Assembly (NCBI RefSeq): GCF_026552795.1
Contig: NZ_JANFPI010000001.1
Location: 930,001-994,000 of the forward strand
Length of the DNA stretch: 64,000 bases
Origin: Ectorhizobium quercum
GTDB taxonomy: Bacteria > Pseudomonadota > Alphaproteobacteria > Rhizobiales > Rhizobiaceae
Reading direction: 5' to 3'
Shown piece by piece: positions 35,793 to 45,635 of the stretch; positions within the stretch are counted from its first letter, which is position 1; each line of letters opens with the position of its first letter. The translations under genes and the position numbers were made by a program. Under the pieces are notes generated by a model. That model did not search any database, was not told the DNA's origin, and worked only from the letters and a program-made list of their open reading frames with translations.

Positions 35793-36595
35793 GCCTTGTC
35801 GAAGACATTCATGCCGAACCCGCGAGGGCCGAAACCGTCGATGCCTTCCACCGCGGGCGCTTCCACCTCGTCCAGCCGAAGGGCAGGGGGCACCGCGCCG
35901 GCGTGGACGCCATGCTGCTGGCCGCGCTCGTCGATGCCGCCGGCCCGGTTCGCGTCGCGGATCTCGGAGCGGGAGCGGGGGCCGCCGGCATGGCGGTCGC
36001 GGCGCGGATCGGCCAGGCGCAGGTGGTTCTCTACGAGCGCTCGCCGGATATGGCCGCCTATGCCCGCAAGAGCCTTGCGCTTGCCGAGAACGCCGCGATC
36101 AGCGATCGCGTGTCGGTCATCGAGGCCGATGTGACGCTGAAGGGGCGGGCTCGCGTCGCCGCCGGCCTGCCCGACGACACGTTCGATCACGTCGTCATGA
36201 ACCCGCCCTTCAACGACGCGGATGACCGGCGCACGCCCGACAGGCTGAAGGCGGAGGCCCATGCCATGACGGAGGGGCTGTTCGAGGACTGGATCCGGAC
36301 CGCCGGCGCGATCCTGAAGCCCGGCGGCCAGCTTTCGCTCATCGCCCGGCCGCAATCGATCGCCGACATCATCGCCGCCTGCGGGCGCCGGTTCGGCGGG
36401 CTGGAACTGACGGCGCTTCATCCGCGCCCCGGCGAGGATGCGGTGCGCATTCTCGCGACGGCGATCAAGGGGTCGCGCGCCCGGCTCCGGCTGCGGCCGG
36501 CGCTGGTGATCCACGACGGGGAGGCGCACGCCTTCTCCCCACTGGTGGACGATCTCAACAACGGCCGCGCGGCGCTGGCCCGCAACGGCCGCTGA
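35789..36595 (+). CDS. trmN6: tRNA1(Val) (adenine37-N6)-methyltransferase-like protein
   Basis: A 268-residue SAM-dependent methyltransferase of the YfiC/TrmN6 type. The SAM motif is VADLGAGAGAAGMAVAAR and the catalytic N6-adenine motif is NPPF in VVMNPPFND. The N-terminal FHLVQPKGRGHRAGVDAMLLAA is typical of the group. It starts at TTG 35789, overlapping the DUF2007 stop by four bases. The exact tRNA target is inferred from the family. Confidence 0.85.
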   Translation: MSLVEDIHAEPARAETVDAFHRGRFHLVQPKGRGHRAGVDAMLLAALVDAAGPVRVADLGAGAGAAGMAVAARIGQAQVVLYERSPDMAAYARKSLALAENAAISDRVSVIEADVTLKGRARVAAGLPDDTFDHVVMNPPFNDADDRRTPDRLKAEAHAMTEGLFEDWIRTAGAILKPGGQLSLIARPQSIADIIAACGRRFGGLELTALHPRPGEDAVRILATAIKGSRARLRLRPALVIHDGEAHAFSPLVDDLNNGRAALARNGR

Positions 36596-36677
36596 GGCGA
36601 TTCGTCCCGCCGGGCACTTGCGGTCGACCCCGGACGTCATACATGTGGGAAAACCTCCAACATGGATTCGTGCCGGA

Positions 36678-37538
36678 ATGAAGAACCTCATCAAACGCCT
36701 GCTGCCGAAGCGCTTCCGCAAGGAAGGCACCGTCATCCCCGTCGTGCGCCTGTCCGGCGCGATCATGACGGGCGGCAGCGCCCTGCGTCCGGCGCTCAAC
36801 CTCGCCTCGGTCGCGCAGATGCTGGACAAGGCCTTTTCCGTGAAGAAGGCGCCCGCCGTGGCCGTCATCGTCAATTCGCCGGGCGGCTCTCCGGTCCAGT
36901 CGCGGCTGATCTTCGCGCGCCTCCGGCAGCTTGCGGAGGAAAAGGACAAGAAGGTCCTCGTCTTCGTGGAGGATGTCGCCGCCTCGGGCGGCTACATGAT
37001 CGCGCTGGCGGGCGACGAGATCATCGCCGATCCGACCTCCATCGTCGGCTCGATCGGCGTCGTTTCCGGCGGCTTCGGCTTTCCCGAACTGCTGAAGAAG
37101 ATCGGCGTCGAGCGCCGGGTCTACACCTCCGGCGAGAACAAGGTGATCCTCGATCCGTTCCAGCCGGAAAAGGCAGCCGACATCGAATACCTGAAAACCC
37201 TCCAGCACGAGATCCACGACGTTTTCATCGGCATGGTGAAAGCCCGGCGCGCCGCGCGTCTCGCCGACGATCCCGACCTGTTCTCCGGCCTGTTCTGGAC
37301 CGGCACGAAGGCGCTCGAACTCGGCCTGATCGACGGTCTCGGTGATCTGCGCGGCACGCTTCAGGCCCGCTACGGCAAGGATGTGAGGCCGGAACTGGTC
37401 ACGGCGGCCAGGGGCTTCTTCGGCCGCCGCATTCCCGGTGTCGATGCCGGCGGACCGGAGCGTATCGCCGCAGCCGCCGCCGGCGGTCTTGCGCAGACCG
37501 TCGAAGAAAGGGCATTGTGGGCCCGCTTCGGACTGTAA
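36678..37538 (+). CDS. S49 family serine peptidase (SppA/SohB-like)
   Basis: A 286-residue peptidase with a Ser-Lys dyad. Ser103 in VAASGGYMIA is the nucleophile, and Lys155 in TSGENK is 52 residues later, the same spacing as in Bacillus SppA. Oxyanion and substrate-site segments IVNSPGGSPVQS and IVGSIGVVSGG are intact. No membrane helix is evident at the N-terminus (MKNLIKRLLPKRF is basic), so it may be cytoplasmic or peripherally bound. ATG 36678 is chosen; an upstream GTG would overlap a non-homologous segment. It lies 13 bases before a small membrane protein gene. Confidence 0.9.
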   Translation: MKNLIKRLLPKRFRKEGTVIPVVRLSGAIMTGGSALRPALNLASVAQMLDKAFSVKKAPAVAVIVNSPGGSPVQSRLIFARLRQLAEEKDKKVLVFVEDVAASGGYMIALAGDEIIADPTSIVGSIGVVSGGFGFPELLKKIGVERRVYTSGENKVILDPFQPEKAADIEYLKTLQHEIHDVFIGMVKARRAARLADDPDLFSGLFWTGTKALELGLIDGLGDLRGTLQARYGKDVRPELVTAARGFFGRRIPGVDAGGPERIAAAAAGGLAQTVEERALWARFGL

Positions 37539-37551
37539 TCGCGGGCTTCGC

Positions 37552-37746
37552 ATGACACGTATTCTCTTCTTCATCGCCGTTGCCGCGGCGGTCTACTGGT
37601 TCTACCGCCGCTTCACCGCGGATGCGAAAAGCCTGACGCGCAAGCAGAAGCGTCGGTCGCGGGAGGTGCGAAACCGCGCGCACGGCACGCTCGTGAAGGA
37701 CCCGAAGACCGGCGAATACCGGGTGAAGAAGGACGACGAAGAGTAG
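37552..37746 (+). CDS. Small single-span membrane protein
   Basis: A 64-residue protein with one N-terminal hydrophobic helix (residues 2-17, [15 protein letters not shown]) and a strongly basic, cytoplasmic C-terminal part ending KKDDEE. No known family. It starts 13 bases after the S49 peptidase stop on the same strand, so it may be co-expressed with it. Confidence 0.7.
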   Translation: MTRILFFIAVAAAVYWFYRRFTADAKSLTRKQKRRSREVRNRAHGTLVKDPKTGEYRVKKDDEE

Positions 37747-37870
37747 GGGTTGCGAAAATCGGCCGGGGCGGCAGCCGCCCGGAACAGGGCGCGAGGCCTA
37801 TTCGCGCTTGACCCCCGCGCTTCGGCGTGGCACTCGTCCGCATCCGAAAAACAAGCAAGCGCCTCCGTCC

Positions 37871-38827
37871 ATGAACGCCACGAACCTGCCCGCTCACATG
37901 CATCCCTCGCGCTCCTTTCAGGGGCTGATCCTGACGCTCCAGACCTACTGGGCCGACAAGGGCTGCGCCATTCTCCAGCCCTACGACATGGAAGTGGGTG
38001 CGGGCACGTTCCACCCGGCCACCACGCTGCGCGCGCTCGGCCCGAAGCCGTGGAAGGCGGCTTATGTGCAGCCCTCGCGCCGCCCCTCCGACGGGCGCTA
38101 CGGCGAGAACCCCAACCGTCTCCAGCATTATTACCAGTATCAGGTCATCCTGAAGCCGAACCCGTCGAACCTTCAGGAGCTTTACCTCGGCTCGCTGGCG
38201 GCCATCGGCCTCGATCCGCTGGTCCACGACATCCGCTTCGTGGAGGACGACTGGGAAAGCCCGACGCTCGGCGCCTGGGGTCTCGGCTGGGAATGCTGGT
38301 GCGACGGTATGGAAGTCTCGCAGTTCACCTATTTCCAGCAGGTCTGCGGCATCGAATGCGCGCCGGTGGCCGGTGAACTGACCTATGGTCTCGAACGGCT
38401 GGCCATGTACGTTCAGGGCGTCGACAACGTCTACGACCTGAACTTCAACGGCCGCGAGGGCGACGAGAAGATCACCTATGGCGACGTCTTCCTTCAGGCG
38501 GAGCAGGAATATTCCCGCTTCAATTTCGAATTTGCCGACACCGAACTGCTGCACCGCCACTTCATCGACGCGGAAAAGGAATGCCTGGCGCTTCTTTCCG
38601 CCGGCGCGCCCGGCGATTCGAACGGCCTGCACAAGTGCGTCTTTCCCGCCTACGACCAGTGCATCAAGGCGTCGCACGTCTTCAACCTGCTCGATGCGCG
38701 CGGCGTGATTTCGGTGACGGAGCGCCAGAGCTACATCCTGCGCGTGCGCACGCTGGCCAAGGCCTGCGGTGAGGCCTTCCTGCTGACGGAAGCCGGTGGC
38801 GTGAATGCCAGGCGCGAAGCGGCCTGA
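37871..38827 (+). CDS. glyQ: Glycyl-tRNA synthetase alpha subunit
   Basis: A 318-residue catalytic subunit of the alpha2-beta2 glycyl-tRNA synthetase. Class II motifs are present, with [13 protein letters not shown] near the start, [20 protein letters not shown] and [19 protein letters not shown]. The beta subunit gene glyS is on the same strand but nearly 4 kb away, with three unrelated genes between. ATG 37871 gives a slightly longer N-terminus than the second Met nine codons on. Confidence 0.97.
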   Translation: MNATNLPAHMHPSRSFQGLILTLQTYWADKGCAILQPYDMEVGAGTFHPATTLRALGPKPWKAAYVQPSRRPSDGRYGENPNRLQHYYQYQVILKPNPSNLQELYLGSLAAIGLDPLVHDIRFVEDDWESPTLGAWGLGWECWCDGMEVSQFTYFQQVCGIECAPVAGELTYGLERLAMYVQGVDNVYDLNFNGREGDEKITYGDVFLQAEQEYSRFNFEFADTELLHRHFIDAEKECLALLSAGAPGDSNGLHKCVFPAYDQCIKASHVFNLLDARGVISVTERQSYILRVRTLAKACGEAFLLTEAGGVNARREAA

Positions 38828-38909
38828 CGGGCATGGCGCGCGGGCGGGGTGACATTTCCTGCTCGTCCGACTAGTCTCCGGGCAAAACATGAGCCGGAGG
38901 AGTCTCCCT

Positions 38910-39464
38910 GTGTCGACCTATATTCTTCTCGCGATCGTGGCGGTCGCGCTCTATGGCGTCTTTCTCTACAACGGCCTCGTCAGGGCGCGCCAGATGGCGG
39001 AGGAAGCGTGGTCCGGCATCGACGTGCAGCTCAAGCGCCGCGCCGATCTCGTTCCGAACCTCGTCGAAACGGTCAAGGGCTATGCTTCGCACGAGCGCGA
39101 GACGCTGGATGCGGTGATCGCCGCCCGTAACAGGGCCATCGCCGTTCCGGCGGGCGATGTCGAGGGCCGCGCGGCGGCGGAAGGCGTTCTGGGCCAGGCC
39201 CTCGGCAAGCTCTTCGCACTTTCCGAAGCCTATCCCGACCTCAAGGCCAACGAGAATTTCCTGGAGCTTCAGCGGGCCCTCGACAGTCTGGAGGGCGAGG
39301 TGCAGATGGCGCGCCGCTACTATAACGGCGCCACCCGCGACCTCAACGTCAAGGTCGAGAGCTTCCCGTCCAACCTCGTCGCCAGCCGGTTCGGCTTTGC
39401 CAAGAAGCCCTATTTCGAAATCGACGATCCGGCCGACCGCGCCGTTCCGTCCGTGACATTCTGA
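38910..39464 (+). CDS. LemA family protein
   Basis: A 184-residue membrane-anchored protein with one N-terminal helix (about 3-20, YILLAIVAVALYGVFLYNG) and the LemA helical-bundle domain (EAWSGIDVQLKRRADLVPNL, then RRYYNGATRDLN and a FP motif near the C-terminus). The start is GTG 38910, set by GGAGGAG seven bases upstream; an ATG 21 bases earlier lies before that site. LemA proteins often sit beside DUF2207/TPM genes; here aroA separates them (8 bases to aroA). Function is unsettled. Confidence 0.92.
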   Translation: MSTYILLAIVAVALYGVFLYNGLVRARQMAEEAWSGIDVQLKRRADLVPNLVETVKGYASHERETLDAVIAARNRAIAVPAGDVEGRAAAEGVLGQALGKLFALSEAYPDLKANENFLELQRALDSLEGEVQMARRYYNGATRDLNVKVESFPSNLVASRFGFAKKPYFEIDDPADRAVPSVTF

Positions 39465-39472
39465 AGGCCGCA

Positions 39473-40735
39473 ATGACTGCCGACAAACTGACCATCCTGC
39501 CGCCCGCCCGACCGCTTTCCGGCGCGGTGAGCCCGCCGGGCTCCAAGTCGATCACCAACCGCGCCCTGCTGCTGGCCGGACTGGCGAAGGGCGAGAGCCG
39601 GCTGACGGGTGCGCTGAAAAGCGACGACACGCTCTACATGGCCGAGGCGCTGCGCGCGATGGGCGTCGCGGTGGAGGAGCCCGATGCGACGACCTTCCTC
39701 GTCCGCTCGGCGGGCGTCCTGAAGGAACCGTCCGGGCCTCTCTTCCTCGGCAATGCCGGCACGGCGACCCGCTTCCTGACGGCTGCGGTTTCGCTGGCGA
39801 AGGGGCGCTTCGTCATCGATGGCGACGCGCACATGCGCAAGCGGCCCATCCTGCCGCTGGTCGAGGCGCTGCGCTCGCTCGGCGTCGCCATCGATGCGCC
39901 GACCGGCTGCCCGCCGGTGACGGTCGAGGCCACGGGCGCCTTCGCAAAGCACCGCGTCGTCATCGATGCCGGCCTGTCCAGCCAGTACGTGTCCGCCATC
40001 CTGATGGCGTCGGCGCTGGCCGATGCGCCCTTCGAGATCGAACTGGCCGGTGCCGAGATCGGTGCGCGCGGCTATATCGACCTGACGCTGGCGGCCATGC
40101 GGGCCTTCGGCGCGCGGGTGGAGCAGGTGTCGCCCGCCATCTGGCGCGTCGCGCCGACCGGCTATACGGCGACCAACTTTCACATCGAACCGGACGCCTC
40201 GGCCGCCACTTATCTCTGGGGCGCGGAAGTGCTGACGGGCGGCGCGATCGATATCGGCACGCCGGCGGACGCCTTCACCCAGCCGGATGCCCGGGCCCAC
40301 GCGGTCATCGCCGCCTTCCCGCACATGCCGGAGGTGATCGACGGGTCGCAGATGCAGGATGCGATCCCGACGATTGCCGTCCTTGCCGCCTTCAACGAAA
40401 AGCCGGTGCGCTTCACCGGCATCGCCAATCTGCGCGTCAAGGAATGCGACCGCATCCGCGCGCTCTCCACGGGCCTGAACGCCATCCGCCCCGGCCTTGC
40501 CGAAGAGGAGGGCGACGAGCTGATCGTCCATGCCGATCCGTCGCTGGCCGGCCAGCGCCTGCCGGCGGAGATCGACACCTTCGCCGATCACCGCATCGCC
40601 ATGAGCTTCGCGCTGGCCGGGCTGAAGATCGGCGGCATCGCCATCCTCGATCCCGGCTGCGTGGCGAAGACCTACCCGGCCTACTGGGATGCGCTCGCAA
40701 GCCTTGGCGTCGGATTCAGCCGCGAGGCCGCATGA
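39473..40735 (+). CDS. aroA: 3-phosphoshikimate 1-carboxyvinyltransferase, class I-like
   Basis: A 420-residue EPSP synthase of the shikimate pathway. Active-site features of the class I enzyme are present: PGSKSITNRA (catalytic Lys), SSQY, DAIPTIA (catalytic Asp), RVKECDR and AKTYPAY. The glyphosate-site loop reads LGNAGTATRF (92-101), with Gly96 and Thr97 kept but Met99 replaced by Thr and Pro101 by Phe, using numbering that coincides with E. coli. The class II (CP4-type) motifs usual for the main rhizobial AroA are absent, so this may be a second gene. It overlaps DUF2207 by four bases (ATGA). Confidence 0.9.
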   Translation: MTADKLTILPPARPLSGAVSPPGSKSITNRALLLAGLAKGESRLTGALKSDDTLYMAEALRAMGVAVEEPDATTFLVRSAGVLKEPSGPLFLGNAGTATRFLTAAVSLAKGRFVIDGDAHMRKRPILPLVEALRSLGVAIDAPTGCPPVTVEATGAFAKHRVVIDAGLSSQYVSAILMASALADAPFEIELAGAEIGARGYIDLTLAAMRAFGARVEQVSPAIWRVAPTGYTATNFHIEPDASAATYLWGAEVLTGGAIDIGTPADAFTQPDARAHAVIAAFPHMPEVIDGSQMQDAIPTIAVLAAFNEKPVRFTGIANLRVKECDRIRALSTGLNAIRPGLAEEEGDELIVHADPSLAGQRLPAEIDTFADHRIAMSFALAGLKIGGIAILDPGCVAKTYPAYWDALASLGVGFSREAA

Positions 40736-42669
40736 AAACGCTTCTTCGCTTCTTCGTCGTCCTTGTCCTCGCCCTTGGCGCTGCGGCGGGCGCTGCACGG
40801 GCGCAGGAATATATTCAGTCCTACCACGCGGATATCGAGGTTTCTCCCGAAGGACCGCTGACGGTGGTCGAGACCATCCAGGTGCGGGCGGAAGGGCTCA
40901 ATATCCGGCGTGGCATCTACCGCGATTTTCCCCTTTTCCAGACCGGGCCGGGCGGGGCGAGGCGCGAGGTCGATTTCAGGGTGATTTCGGTGGAGCGCGA
41001 CGGCCAGCCGGAAAACTGGTTCACGGAAAGCATTTCCGGCGGCGTGCGCATCTATACCGGTGATCGCGACGTGCTCCTGGCCCGCGGCCCGCATGTCTAC
41101 CGCATCACCTACGAGACGGGGCGGCAGATCCGCTATTTTGAGGATCACGACGAGCTTTACTGGAATGTCACCGGCAACGGCTGGCGGTTCGCCATCGCCG
41201 AAACCTCGGCCACCGTCACCCTGCCGCCGGGCACAAGCGTGCTGGAGACGGCGGTCTACACCGGCCGCCTGAACGAGACCGGCCAGGATGCCCGCGCTGT
41301 CGTCGAGGGCAACAGGGTTTCCTTCTCCTCGACCCGTCCGTTCCGGGCGGGCGAGGGGCTGACCATCGCCGTCAAGCTGCCGAAGGGCGTCGTCGCGCCG
41401 CCTTCGGCAAGCGAGGAGCGCCGGTGGTGGTTCCGCGACAACCGCGTGCTGATCGTCGGCATCGGCGGGCTGCTGGCGGTCCTCGCCTATTATTTCCGCG
41501 CCTGGACCGCGGTGGGGCGCGATCCGCCCGCCGGTGTCGTGGTGCCGCGCTGGGACCCGCCGGAGGGCATTTCGCCGGCGCTGGTCAACTACATCGACAA
41601 CAAGGGTTTTTCCGGCCAGGGGTGGACGGCGCTGTCCGCCTCGGCGCTCGACCTCGCCGTCAAGGGTTACGTGACGCTGGAGGACCTGAAGCGGTCCATC
41701 GTCATCCGCCGCACGGACAAGCCGCTGTCCCCGCAACTGCCGGCGGGGCAGGCCGCGCTCCTGTCGGAAATCGGCGCGGCAGGCCGTGAACTCGTCATCG
41801 ACAAGGCCAATGGCGAGCGGGTCCGCACGGTGGGCAGACGCTTCCGCGCGGCCATCGAGAAGGAGCATAGCGGTAAATATTACCGCAGCAATGCGGGTTA
41901 CATCGCCGGCGGCCTCGCGCTTTCGGCGGCGGCTCTCGCCTGCCTTCTGGCGTTCGGGGGGCTGCGAGGCGACGAGGTGGCGCTGATGGTCATGCCGGTC
42001 GTGGTGGCTGTTTTCGCCGGCCTGATCGCGGTGAGGATCGGCAGGAGCTTCCGTCCGGGCGGTTCCCTCGCGAGCCGAATCGGCGCGATCATCGTCCTCG
42101 GCTTCATCGGCACCTTCTTGCTCAGCGTCCTCGGCACGCTCTTCGCGACGGTGATGACGGAAACGGCCGATCGCGCCGCGATTGTCACGCTGCTCGCCGG
42201 CGGCGGCATCGCTCTGGTCAATGCGCTGTTCTTCTTCCTGATGGGCGCCCCGACGCCGCTCGGGCGCCGCCTGATGGACGGGATCGAGGGGTTGCGCACC
42301 TATCTGAGGCTGGCCGAGAAGGACCGTATGAACATGGCCGGCGCGCCGGAAATGTCGCCCGCCCATTTCGAGAAACTGCTGCCCTATGCGGTGGCGCTCG
42401 GCCTCGAGAAGCCGTGGACGAAGACCTTCGAGACCTGGCTGGCCTCCGCCGCCGCGGGCGCTGCCGCCGCAACGAGCTACCAGCCGGTCTGGTACGCCGG
42501 CAATCTCGGCTCGTTTTCCGACCGGATCGGCAACTTCTCCTCCTCGATGGCGTCCACCATCGCTTCCACCATTCCCCAGCCGTCGCCTTCCTCCTCCGGT
42601 TCCGGCTTTTCCGGCGGCGGCGGTTTTTCAGGCGGCGGCGGCGGTGGCGGCGGCGGGGGTGGCTGGTAA
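40732..42669 (+). CDS. DUF2207 membrane protein with glycine-rich tail
   Basis: A 645-residue exported membrane protein. A signal peptide (cleavage after ARA, near residue 24) leads into a beta-rich extracytoplasmic DUF2207 domain (to about 220), a membrane helix (about 239-256), a cytoplasmic part, four more hydrophobic segments (about 385-500) and a low-complexity end of Ser then Gly, finishing GGGGW. The Gly-rich tail is typical of the family, often next to LemA. It is translationally coupled to aroA. The function is unknown; a role with LemA in the envelope is an inference. Confidence 0.88.
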   Translation: MKTLLRFFVVLVLALGAAAGAARAQEYIQSYHADIEVSPEGPLTVVETIQVRAEGLNIRRGIYRDFPLFQTGPGGARREVDFRVISVERDGQPENWFTESISGGVRIYTGDRDVLLARGPHVYRITYETGRQIRYFEDHDELYWNVTGNGWRFAIAETSATVTLPPGTSVLETAVYTGRLNETGQDARAVVEGNRVSFSSTRPFRAGEGLTIAVKLPKGVVAPPSASEERRWWFRDNRVLIVGIGGLLAVLAYYFRAWTAVGRDPPAGVVVPRWDPPEGISPALVNYIDNKGFSGQGWTALSASALDLAVKGYVTLEDLKRSIVIRRTDKPLSPQLPAGQAALLSEIGAAGRELVIDKANGERVRTVGRRFRAAIEKEHSGKYYRSNAGYIAGGLALSAAALACLLAFGGLRGDEVALMVMPVVVAVFAGLIAVRIGRSFRPGGSLASRIGAIIVLGFIGTFLLSVLGTLFATVMTETADRAAIVTLLAGGGIALVNALFFFLMGAPTPLGRRLMDGIEGLRTYLRLAEKDRMNMAGAPEMSPAHFEKLLPYAVALGLEKPWTKTFETWLASAAAGAAAATSYQPVWYAGNLGSFSDRIGNFSSSMASTIASTIPQPSPSSSGSGFSGGGGFSGGGGGGGGGGGW

Positions 42670-42767
42670 GGCCCTTTCCGGCGAAAACCTGGCCCTTGCG
42701 GCGTGACATTTCCCCCGCGGCTTGCTAGAGCCTGCCGCAATCATTCCAACAGTCAAAGTCAGCGACA

Positions 42768-44942
42768 ATGCCCGATCTTCTGCTTGAACTCCGCTCCGAA
42801 GAGATTCCCGCACGCATGCAGCGCAAGGCTGCCGGCGACCTGAAGAAGCTCGTCACCGATGCGCTGGTGGAAGCGGGCCTGACCTATGAGGGCGCGCGCG
42901 AATACTGGACGCCGCGCCGTCTGGCGCTCGACATTCGCGGCCTGACCGCCCGTTCCGCCGATATCCGCGAAGAGAAGAAGGGCCCGCGCACCGATGCCAA
43001 CGAGAAGGCCATCGAAGGCTTCCTTCGCGGCGCCGGCCTTTCGTCCGTTGCCGAGGCGCAGGTGCAGAGCGATCCGAAGAAGGGCGATTTCTATGTCGCC
43101 ATCGTCGAGAAGCCGGGCCGTCCCGCGCAGGATATCGTCGCCGAGGCGATGCCGGGCATCATCCGCAATTTTCCCTGGCCGAAATCCATGCGCTGGGGGG
43201 CCGCCTCCGCCCGGCCGGGGTCGCTGCGCTGGGTGCGCCCGTTGCAGTCGATCGTCTGCACGCTCGGCTCCGAACATGACGAGACGACCGTCATTCCGTT
43301 CGAGGTGGATGGCATCGTCGCCGGAAACGTCACCTATGGCCACCGTTTCCACGCGCCGGACGCGATCACCGTGCGCCGCTTCGAGGACTATGCCGCGTCG
43401 CTGGAGCGGGCCAAAGTGGTGCTCGACGCCGAGCGCCGCAAGGATATCATCCTGCACGATGCCCGCGATCTGGTCTTCGCCTCGGGGCTGGAACTGGTCG
43501 AGGACGAGGGCCTGCTGGAAGAGGTCTCCGGCCTCGTGGAATGGCCGCAGGTGCTGATGGGCTCCTTCGAGGAGGAGTATCTGGCGATCCCCTCGGAAAT
43601 CATCCGCCTGACCATCAAGACCAACCAGAAATGCTTCGTCACCCGCGCGCCCGGAGCGGAGACACTGTCGAACAAATTCATTCTGGTTTCGAACATCGCC
43701 GCGACCGATGGCGGCCGGGAAATCGTCCACGGCAACGGCAAGGTCGTGCGCGCCCGCCTGTCGGACGCCAAGCACTTCTGGACCCGCGACCAGGGCGACC
43801 TGCCGGACCTCGGAACGCTGGAGGCCTCCGCCGCGAAATTCGGCCTCGATCTTGCCAGGCCGCTCGACCAGCGCATGGCCAAGCTGGACCATCTCAATGT
43901 CACCTTCCATGCCAGGCTCGGCTCGCAGGGGGAGCGCGTCAGCCGCATCCGGGCACTCGCCGCCGAACTCGGCAAGACCGTCTTCGCCGGCATGACGGAG
44001 ACCGCGAAGGTCGCGGAGCCGGACATCGCGAAGCTTTCGGAAGCCGAATTCCTGAAGCTGGTGGACCGTGCCGCAGTGCTCGCCAAGGCCGACCTGCGCA
44101 CCGAAGCGGTCGGGGAGTTCCCGGAGCTTCAGGGCGTCATGGGCCGCAAATACGCCCTGCTTCAGGGCGAGGCCGAAGCCGTCGCCGCCGCCATCGAGGA
44201 CCATTACAAGCCGCAGGGCCCTTCCGACCGGGTGCCGGCCGGGCGCGTGGCGCTGACGGTGGCGCTGGCCGACAAGCTCGACACGCTGACCGGCTTCTGG
44301 GCCATCGACGAAAAGCCGACCGGCTCGAAGGACCCCTATGCCCTGCGCCGGGCCGCGCTCGGCGTGGTGCGCATCCTGCTGGAACGGGATATCCGCCTGC
44401 CGCTGCTGCCGGTTGTCGGCAATGCCGATCTTCTCACTTTCTTCCATGATCGCCTGAAGGTCTATCTGCGCGACCTCGGCGCGCGCCACGACCTGATCGA
44501 CGCGGTGCTGACGTCCGAATCCGACGACCTGCTGATGATCGCCCGCCGCGTCGAGGCGTTGACGGCCTTCATCACCGGCGATGAGGGGTTGAACCTTCTG
44601 GCCGGAACCAAGCGCGCCACCCAGCTTCTCGCGGCGGAAGAGAAGAAGGGAGCCGTCGTCGGCGATACGATCGACGAGGCGCTTCTGAAGCTCGATGCGG
44701 AAAAGGCGCTCCACGCGGCAATCCGCACCGCCTCGGCCCAGGCGGCGGAAGCCGTGCAGGCGGAAGACTTCCGTGGCGCGATGAAGGCCCTGTCGGCGCT
44801 GCGCGCCCCGGTCGACCGCTTCTTCGAGGACGTGCTGGTCAACGACGAAGACCCGGCCATCCGCGCCAACCGCCTGGCGCTGCTGAAAGCGATCCGCGCC
44901 GCAACCGGCACGGTCGCCGATTTCTCGAAGATCGCCGGCTAA
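42768..44942 (+). CDS. glyS: Glycyl-tRNA synthetase beta subunit
   Basis: A 724-residue subunit of the bacterial alpha2-beta2 enzyme that binds the t[20 protein letters not shown] at the start, the central HD-like domain and the C-terminal anticodon-binding domain ending in [17 protein letters not shown] are characteristic. It is 98 bases downstream of DUF2207. A terminator follows at 45125 after an intergenic repeat. Confidence 0.97.
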   Translation: MPDLLLELRSEEIPARMQRKAAGDLKKLVTDALVEAGLTYEGAREYWTPRRLALDIRGLTARSADIREEKKGPRTDANEKAIEGFLRGAGLSSVAEAQVQSDPKKGDFYVAIVEKPGRPAQDIVAEAMPGIIRNFPWPKSMRWGAASARPGSLRWVRPLQSIVCTLGSEHDETTVIPFEVDGIVAGNVTYGHRFHAPDAITVRRFEDYAASLERAKVVLDAERRKDIILHDARDLVFASGLELVEDEGLLEEVSGLVEWPQVLMGSFEEEYLAIPSEIIRLTIKTNQKCFVTRAPGAETLSNKFILVSNIAATDGGREIVHGNGKVVRARLSDAKHFWTRDQGDLPDLGTLEASAAKFGLDLARPLDQRMAKLDHLNVTFHARLGSQGERVSRIRALAAELGKTVFAGMTETAKVAEPDIAKLSEAEFLKLVDRAAVLAKADLRTEAVGEFPELQGVMGRKYALLQGEAEAVAAAIEDHYKPQGPSDRVPAGRVALTVALADKLDTLTGFWAIDEKPTGSKDPYALRRAALGVVRILLERDIRLPLLPVVGNADLLTFFHDRLKVYLRDLGARHDLIDAVLTSESDDLLMIARRVEALTAFITGDEGLNLLAGTKRATQLLAAEEKKGAVVGDTIDEALLKLDAEKALHAAIRTASAQAAEAVQAEDFRGAMKALSALRAPVDRFFEDVLVNDEDPAIRANRLALLKAIRAATGTVADFSKIAG

Positions 44943-45017
44943 GGGGGCTGCCGTAGCATACAGAAGCCGCCGGAGTGACGCGGCGGTTCAAACTGCTGAC
45001 AAACGGTTCATTGCCCA

Positions 45018-45106
45018 CTTTCGTCATGGTCGGGCTTGACCCGACCATCCACCGCGCCGCTTGCGGCGTGGAGCCTTGGGGCTCGAGCCCGAGGGTGACA
45101 AAGGAG
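45018..45106. repeat. Palindromic intergenic repeat with imperfect terminal inverted repeats
   Basis: Contains ATGGTCGGG-cttga-CCCGACCAT (45026-45048), a CGCCGC/GCGGCG stem in the middle and the palindrome GGGCTCGAGCCC (45079-45090). The two ends (TCGTCATGGTCGGGCTTGA and the reverse of CTCGAGCCCGAGGGTGACA) are similar inverted copies. From memory, elements of this look are common between genes in many alphaproteobacteria. Confidence 0.7.
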
Positions 45107-45124
45107 AGGGTACGTCAATACATT

Positions 45125-45155
45125 AAGCCGCCGGATCGCTTCGGCGGCTTTTTTT
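45125..45155 (+). terminator. Intrinsic terminator downstream of glyS
   Basis: AAGCCGCC (45125-45132) pairs with GGCGGCTT (45143-45150) and seven T end at 45155. It lies 180 bases after the glyS stop, beyond the repeat element, and just before the convergent HPE1-like gene's stop. Confidence 0.88.
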
Positions 45156-45164
45156 ATCGCATTT

Positions 45165-45635
45165 CTACCGCAGGCGCAGTTCGAAGTCCGGGAAGTCGTT
45201 CGGCGGTGCGGCGGGGGCTTGCGGGGCGACGGCGGCGGTCGTTGCGGTGGAGTCGATGCCGTCGGCGGGGGGCGGGGCGGCGGCGACGGGGGGCGTATCG
45301 GTGCCGATCAGCGGCTTGCCGGTCATGGCCGCTTCCATTTCGGGCGTCAGCCTCTGGTAGAACACGGCCGGCGAGCCGCCCATCCACCTGTCGGTGCGCA
45401 TGATGACGCGCTCGCCGTGGAAATCGCGGATTTCCTCTTTCTGCACGCCGCTTTCCAGCACGGGCACCTTGTATCCGGAATAGGTTTCCGGCGGCTTCGG
45501 CGCCGGGCAGTCGGGGCAGCTCATGCGGATGATGCTGCCGTTTCCAAGGCGCGTGCCGTTGATCACCTCGATGGACGAAGCGAAGGACGGTGCGGCGGCA
45601 AAGGTTGCGATGGCGGTCAGGGCAATCACGCGCAT
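45165..45635 (-). CDS. Secreted protein of the HPE1-like type
   Basis: A 156-residue protein with a signal peptide (cleavage after SFA, near residue 19). The mature N-terminal half has SSIEVINGTRLGNGSI, a CPDC pair (Cys40, Cys43), YSGYKVPVLESGVQKEEIRD and RTDRWMGGSPAVF; the C-terminal half is low-complexity Pro/Ala/Thr. I recall this pattern annotated in Rhizobium and Agrobacterium as a plant virulence effector HPE1-like domain, a label based on a Liberibacter family; this recollection should be checked. Actual function is unknown. Confidence 0.65.
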   Translation of the reverse strand: MRVIALTAIATFAAAPSFASSIEVINGTRLGNGSIIRMSCPDCPAPKPPETYSGYKVPVLESGVQKEEIRDFHGERVIMRTDRWMGGSPAVFYQRLTPEMEAAMTGKPLIGTDTPPVAAAPPPADGIDSTATTAAVAPQAPAAPPNDFPDFELRLR

